Source: Ruania zhangjianzhongii (GTDB lineage: Bacteria; Actinomycetota; Actinomycetes; Actinomycetales; Beutenbergiaceae). From it: DNA of 64,000 bases. The stretch spans positions 2,284,882 through 2,348,881 of the forward strand of contig NZ_CP042828.1 in the NCBI RefSeq assembly GCF_008000995.1. The letters are read 5' to 3'. Shown here piece after piece: positions 61,801 to 64,000 of the stretch. Every line of letters begins with the position of its first letter. The first letter of the stretch is position 1. Below the pieces are notes generated by a model. That model worked only from the letters and a program-made list of their open reading frames with translations, ran no database searches and was not told where the DNA came from. The translations under genes were made by a program, and so were the position numbers.

Positions 61801-62112
61801 TCAGCTCTCGAGTGATGCTCTGGCATCGCTGAGCAGCAGATACAGGTGCAGCGCGTCCGTGGGGGACTGGCGGAAGCCGAGGGCCTGGTAGAAACGTGCA
61901 GCGCGCTCGTGCAGCGCATGCACCAGCAGCAGTCGGACCCCGACGCGGTCAGCCGCGGCGAGGGTGGACAGCACGGCGTCACGGAGCAGAAGTCGGCCGA
62001 GGCCCGAGCCTTGAGCACGTCGGTCGACAGCGAGCCGGCCCAGCAGCACGCGCCGCACCCCCAGCACAACTGGCGTCTCGCGAGCTCCGGGCGACCGTCG
62101 GTGGGAGGCCAC
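61801..62112 (-). pseudogene. Truncated GNAT acetyltransferase (TacT-like remnant)
   Basis: About 80 residues match the C-terminal half of toxin-type GNAT acetyltransferases: LLGRLAVDRRAQGSGLGRLL (acetyl-CoA loop), VGVRLLLVHALHERAARFYQ and LGFRQSPTDALHLYLL. Full-length members have about 160 residues and a preceding DUF1778 antitoxin gene. Here the N-terminal part and the antitoxin are missing, because the neighbouring deacetylase gene ends only 15 nt upstream. The first 20 codons after the GTG have no family similarity. Probably an inactive remnant of a toxin-antitoxin pair. Confidence 0.6.
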
Positions 62113-62127
62113 GGGCCGTACCGACTC

Positions 62128-63009
62128 TCACCCGCCGAACGGCACCCGCCTGCGGAAGTCGTCGGCCACCTGCTCGAACGTCATCCACTCGACGCCGTCA
62201 TGGCCGCTGATGTAGTCGAAGAGGCGTTCCAGCATCAGCAGCACCTGCGGGCGGCCGGAGACGTCCGGGTGGATGGTGAACGGGAACACCCCGTAGTCCA
62301 TCTCCCGATAGACCCAGTCGAACTGGTCCTTCCACAGCTGCTCGATTACCTGCGGGGAGACGAACCCGTGCGAGTTCGCGTTCGCCTTGATGAACAGCAT
62401 CGGCGGCAGATCGTCCACGTACCAGTTGGCGGCGATCTCCACCAGGTCCACCTCGTGGCCGCGGACCAGCGGTTTCATCCACTCCTCGGCCCCTTTGCTG
62501 TAGTCGACGTTCGTCCAGGTGTCGCCCACGCGGGCGTAGAACGGGCTGAAGTCGTCGTAGGACTGGGAGTTGTCATAGGTGAAGCCGTGCTCGAGCAACA
62601 GCTGGGCGGTGCGTTCGCCCATCTCCCACCACGGCGCCACGAACCCACGGGGCGGCGCGCCGGTGAGCTGCTCCACCAGCTGCACGCTCTTCGCCAGCAC
62701 ATCGGACTCCTGCTGCGCACTCATCGTCACCGGGTTCTCGTGGCTGTAGCCGTGGCAGCCGATCTCGAATCCGGCCGCGGCGACGGCGCCGATCTGGTCC
62801 GGGAAGGTCTCGATCGAGTGCCCGGGGACGAACCAGGTGGCCGGCAGACCCCGCCGCTCGAACAGTCGCTGCAGCCGTGGCACACCCACCTCGCCGGCGA
62901 ACATGCCACGCTGGATGTCGTTCGGCGAGTCCTGCCCGCCGTACGAGCCGAGCCATCCGGCCACCGCGTCCACATGGACGCCGATGCAGACCTTGATCTC
63001 CTTGGACAT
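62128..63009 (-). CDS. NodB-type polysaccharide deacetylase / cyclic amidohydrolase (PuuE-like)
   Basis: 293 residues of the carbohydrate esterase 4 fold in the PuuE/HpPgdA branch. The catalytic Asp region reads [11 protein letters not shown], the metal His pair is HGYSHENP, and [10 protein letters not shown] replaces the usual RxPxGxxN loop. The C-terminal part ends with [20 protein letters not shown]. Members of this branch include metal-independent allantoinase, cyclic imidase and peptidoglycan deacetylase. The adjacent NCS1 transporter for nucleobase-like compounds favours cyclic amide or imide hydrolysis. No signal peptide, so cytoplasmic. ATG start. Confidence 0.8.
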   Translation of the reverse strand: MSKEIKVCIGVHVDAVAGWLGSYGGQDSPNDIQRGMFAGEVGVPRLQRLFERRGLPATWFVPGHSIETFPDQIGAVAAAGFEIGCHGYSHENPVTMSAQQESDVLAKSVQLVEQLTGAPPRGFVAPWWEMGERTAQLLLEHGFTYDNSQSYDDFSPFYARVGDTWTNVDYSKGAEEWMKPLVRGHEVDLVEIAANWYVDDLPPMLFIKANANSHGFVSPQVIEQLWKDQFDWVYREMDYGVFPFTIHPDVSGRPQVLLMLERLFDYISGHDGVEWMTFEQVADDFRRRVPFGG

Positions 63010-63042
63010 GTGCGGGTCTCCTCCTCGTGGTGAGTGGGTTCG

Positions 63043-64000
63043 TCAGTCGCGGGCGGGTGCGGGAGTGGCTGGCCTGCGTGAGCCGGCGAGCGTGTGCAGC
63101 AGGACGTGCACCACGAACGCGATCACCAGCGCGGCCAGGCTGGCCGAGAAGTCACCGGGCAGCGGCCACACGTACTGGAAAAGCAGGCCGGAGGCGGCAC
63201 CGACTACGAACGAGGTCACCGCGAACCAGCGCACTGCCGGCTGCTCGCGATAGCTCGTGGGGGTGAACGCGCCCCGCCGGAGCAGGAAGTAGTCGGCGAT
63301 GATGGGGGAGACGAGCGGCACGAAGGCGGCGCCGAGCACAGTGATGAAGTCGTTGAAGAACAGCTGGTAGAACGCCAGCGAGCCAAGGACCGTGCCGACC
63401 ACGCCAACGATGAGCACCAGCTTGGACCGCCTGACCTTCACGCCGAAGCCGTGCAGCACCGGTCCGGTGTAGAGGGAGTTCGAGTACAGCTCGGAGTTCT
63501 CCGTGGTCCACAGCGAGGTGGTCCAGACCACCACCCCGATGATGGTCAGCAGGATGCCCTGGGTGTACATCCAGTTCACGAAGTTGGAGTCGCCGGTGGC
63601 GATCGAGCCGATATAGCCGACGACGTTCAGCAGCGGGTTGGTGAGGATGAACGCCGCGGCCGCTCCGATCACCACAGCGCGGACGTTCTTGGCGAACCTC
63701 ATGATGTCCGCGCCCATCACCGCCCCGGCGATCCAGGCACCCACCACGATCGTGATCCCGGTACCCATCGGCAGGCCGCTGCGGGTGGAAGCCTCGTCCA
63801 CCATGGCGCCCCAGCCGCCGTTGTCGTTCAGCATGCCGACCCCGGCATAGAGCGCGACCACCAGCAGCAACGGTGCGACCGGCAGGGCGACCTTCTCGAT
63901 CATCGAGATGCCGCGGTAGGCGGTCCAGGTGAACAGCGCTCCGAAGGCGACGCAGGTGAGCACCACCTCGAGGGAGACCGGGGCGACGTCGGCGCGGCCG
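63043..64000 (-). CDS. NCS1-family cytosine/purine/hydantoin-type permease (5' end missing)
   Basis: About 319 C-terminal residues of a 12-helix NCS1 transporter (CodB-like). Visible motifs include WIAGAVMGADIMRFAKN, the helix 8-like NPLLNVVGYIGSIATG and WTTSLWTTENSELYSNSL, followed by ADYFLLRRGAF typical of CodB. The frame is still open at the window edge, so the N-terminus lies outside. It is upstream of, and 33 nt from, the deacetylase-like gene, so the two probably form one operon for uptake and ring opening of a cyclic amide. Confidence 0.88.
   Translation of the reverse strand, partial: GRADVAPVSLEVVLTCVAFGALFTWTAYRGISMIEKVALPVAPLLLVVALYAGVGMLNDNGGWGAMVDEASTRSGLPMGTGITIVVGAWIAGAVMGADIMRFAKNVRAVVIGAAAAFILTNPLLNVVGYIGSIATGDSNFVNWMYTQGILLTIIGVVVWTTSLWTTENSELYSNSLYTGPVLHGFGVKVRRSKLVLIVGVVGTVLGSLAFYQLFFNDFITVLGAAFVPLVSPIIADYFLLRRGAFTPTSYREQPAVRWFAVTSFVVGAASGLLFQYVWPLPGDFSASLAALVIAFVVHVLLHTLAGSRRPATPAPARD

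Overview
The window is very GC-rich DNA with dense, often 4-nt-overlapping genes, GTG starts, TAnnnT-type -10 boxes, a polyphosphate glucokinase and a GlnA2-type glutamine synthetase next to glnE. This points to an actinobacterium, most likely a free-living polysaccharide-degrading member of the Micrococcales (a Ruaniaceae/Bogoriellaceae-like relative is my guess; the genus cannot be fixed by eye). I see no tRNA, rRNA operon, phage, insertion sequence or CRISPR array.

Layout. 1-11.4 kb is housekeeping: a NIF3-family protein (cut by the window edge), a coiled-coil protein whose C4 zinc ribbon has lost every Cys, a DUF1353 membrane protein, YaaA, RNase P RNA (rnpB), ppgK, a small SPOR-like protein, a secreted N-acetylmuramoyl-L-alanine amidase, panB, glnA and glnE. 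11.5-20 kb is a complete aerobic carbon-monoxide-dehydrogenase-like (form II) locus: structural genes S-L-M plus coxG and the maturation genes coxD (MoxR ATPase), coxE (VWA), an XdhC/CoxF protein interrupted by a frameshift, and a divergent MocA-like nucleotidyltransferase. 20-23 kb holds a secreted family 8 polysaccharide lyase.

23.3-33.3 kb is a galactan-utilisation locus: GH42 beta-galactosidase, ABC binding protein, two permeases and a cell-wall-anchored GH53 endo-galactanase in one minus-strand operon, with a divergent LacI-family regulator. A CG-centred palindrome overlaps the promoter. After two acetyltransferases, 34.9-45.3 kb is a second sugar locus on the plus strand: GntR/FCD regulator, two permeases, GH78 alpha-L-rhamnosidase, binding protein, a DapA/NanA-type aldolase, and two tandem sialidase-fold proteins (one secreted with FN3, one without a signal peptide). 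It is followed by an MFS exporter, a CBS protein and a START-like protein.

48.2-61.8 kb is a third, less familiar catabolic locus. One minus-strand operon runs binding lipoprotein, Gfo/Idh oxidoreductase, heparinase II/III-like lyase, a two-domain amidohydrolase whose first domain looks dead, an unrecognised regulator-like protein, a class III aminotransferase, a NagB-type deaminase and a SIS-domain protein. Divergent from it are two permeases and an FAH-family hydrolase. The window ends with a truncated GNAT, a NodB-type deacetylase and a partial NCS1 transporter. None of the three ABC sugar systems has its own ATPase.

Between genes there is much palindromic and tandem-repeat DNA. I find two dispersed palindrome families: a 46-bp unit with three copies, and a 64-bp unit with two copies and one decayed copy. 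There are also several large single hairpins and four minisatellite-like tracts. The palindrome families and the 48-61 kb operon are the parts most likely to be undescribed.
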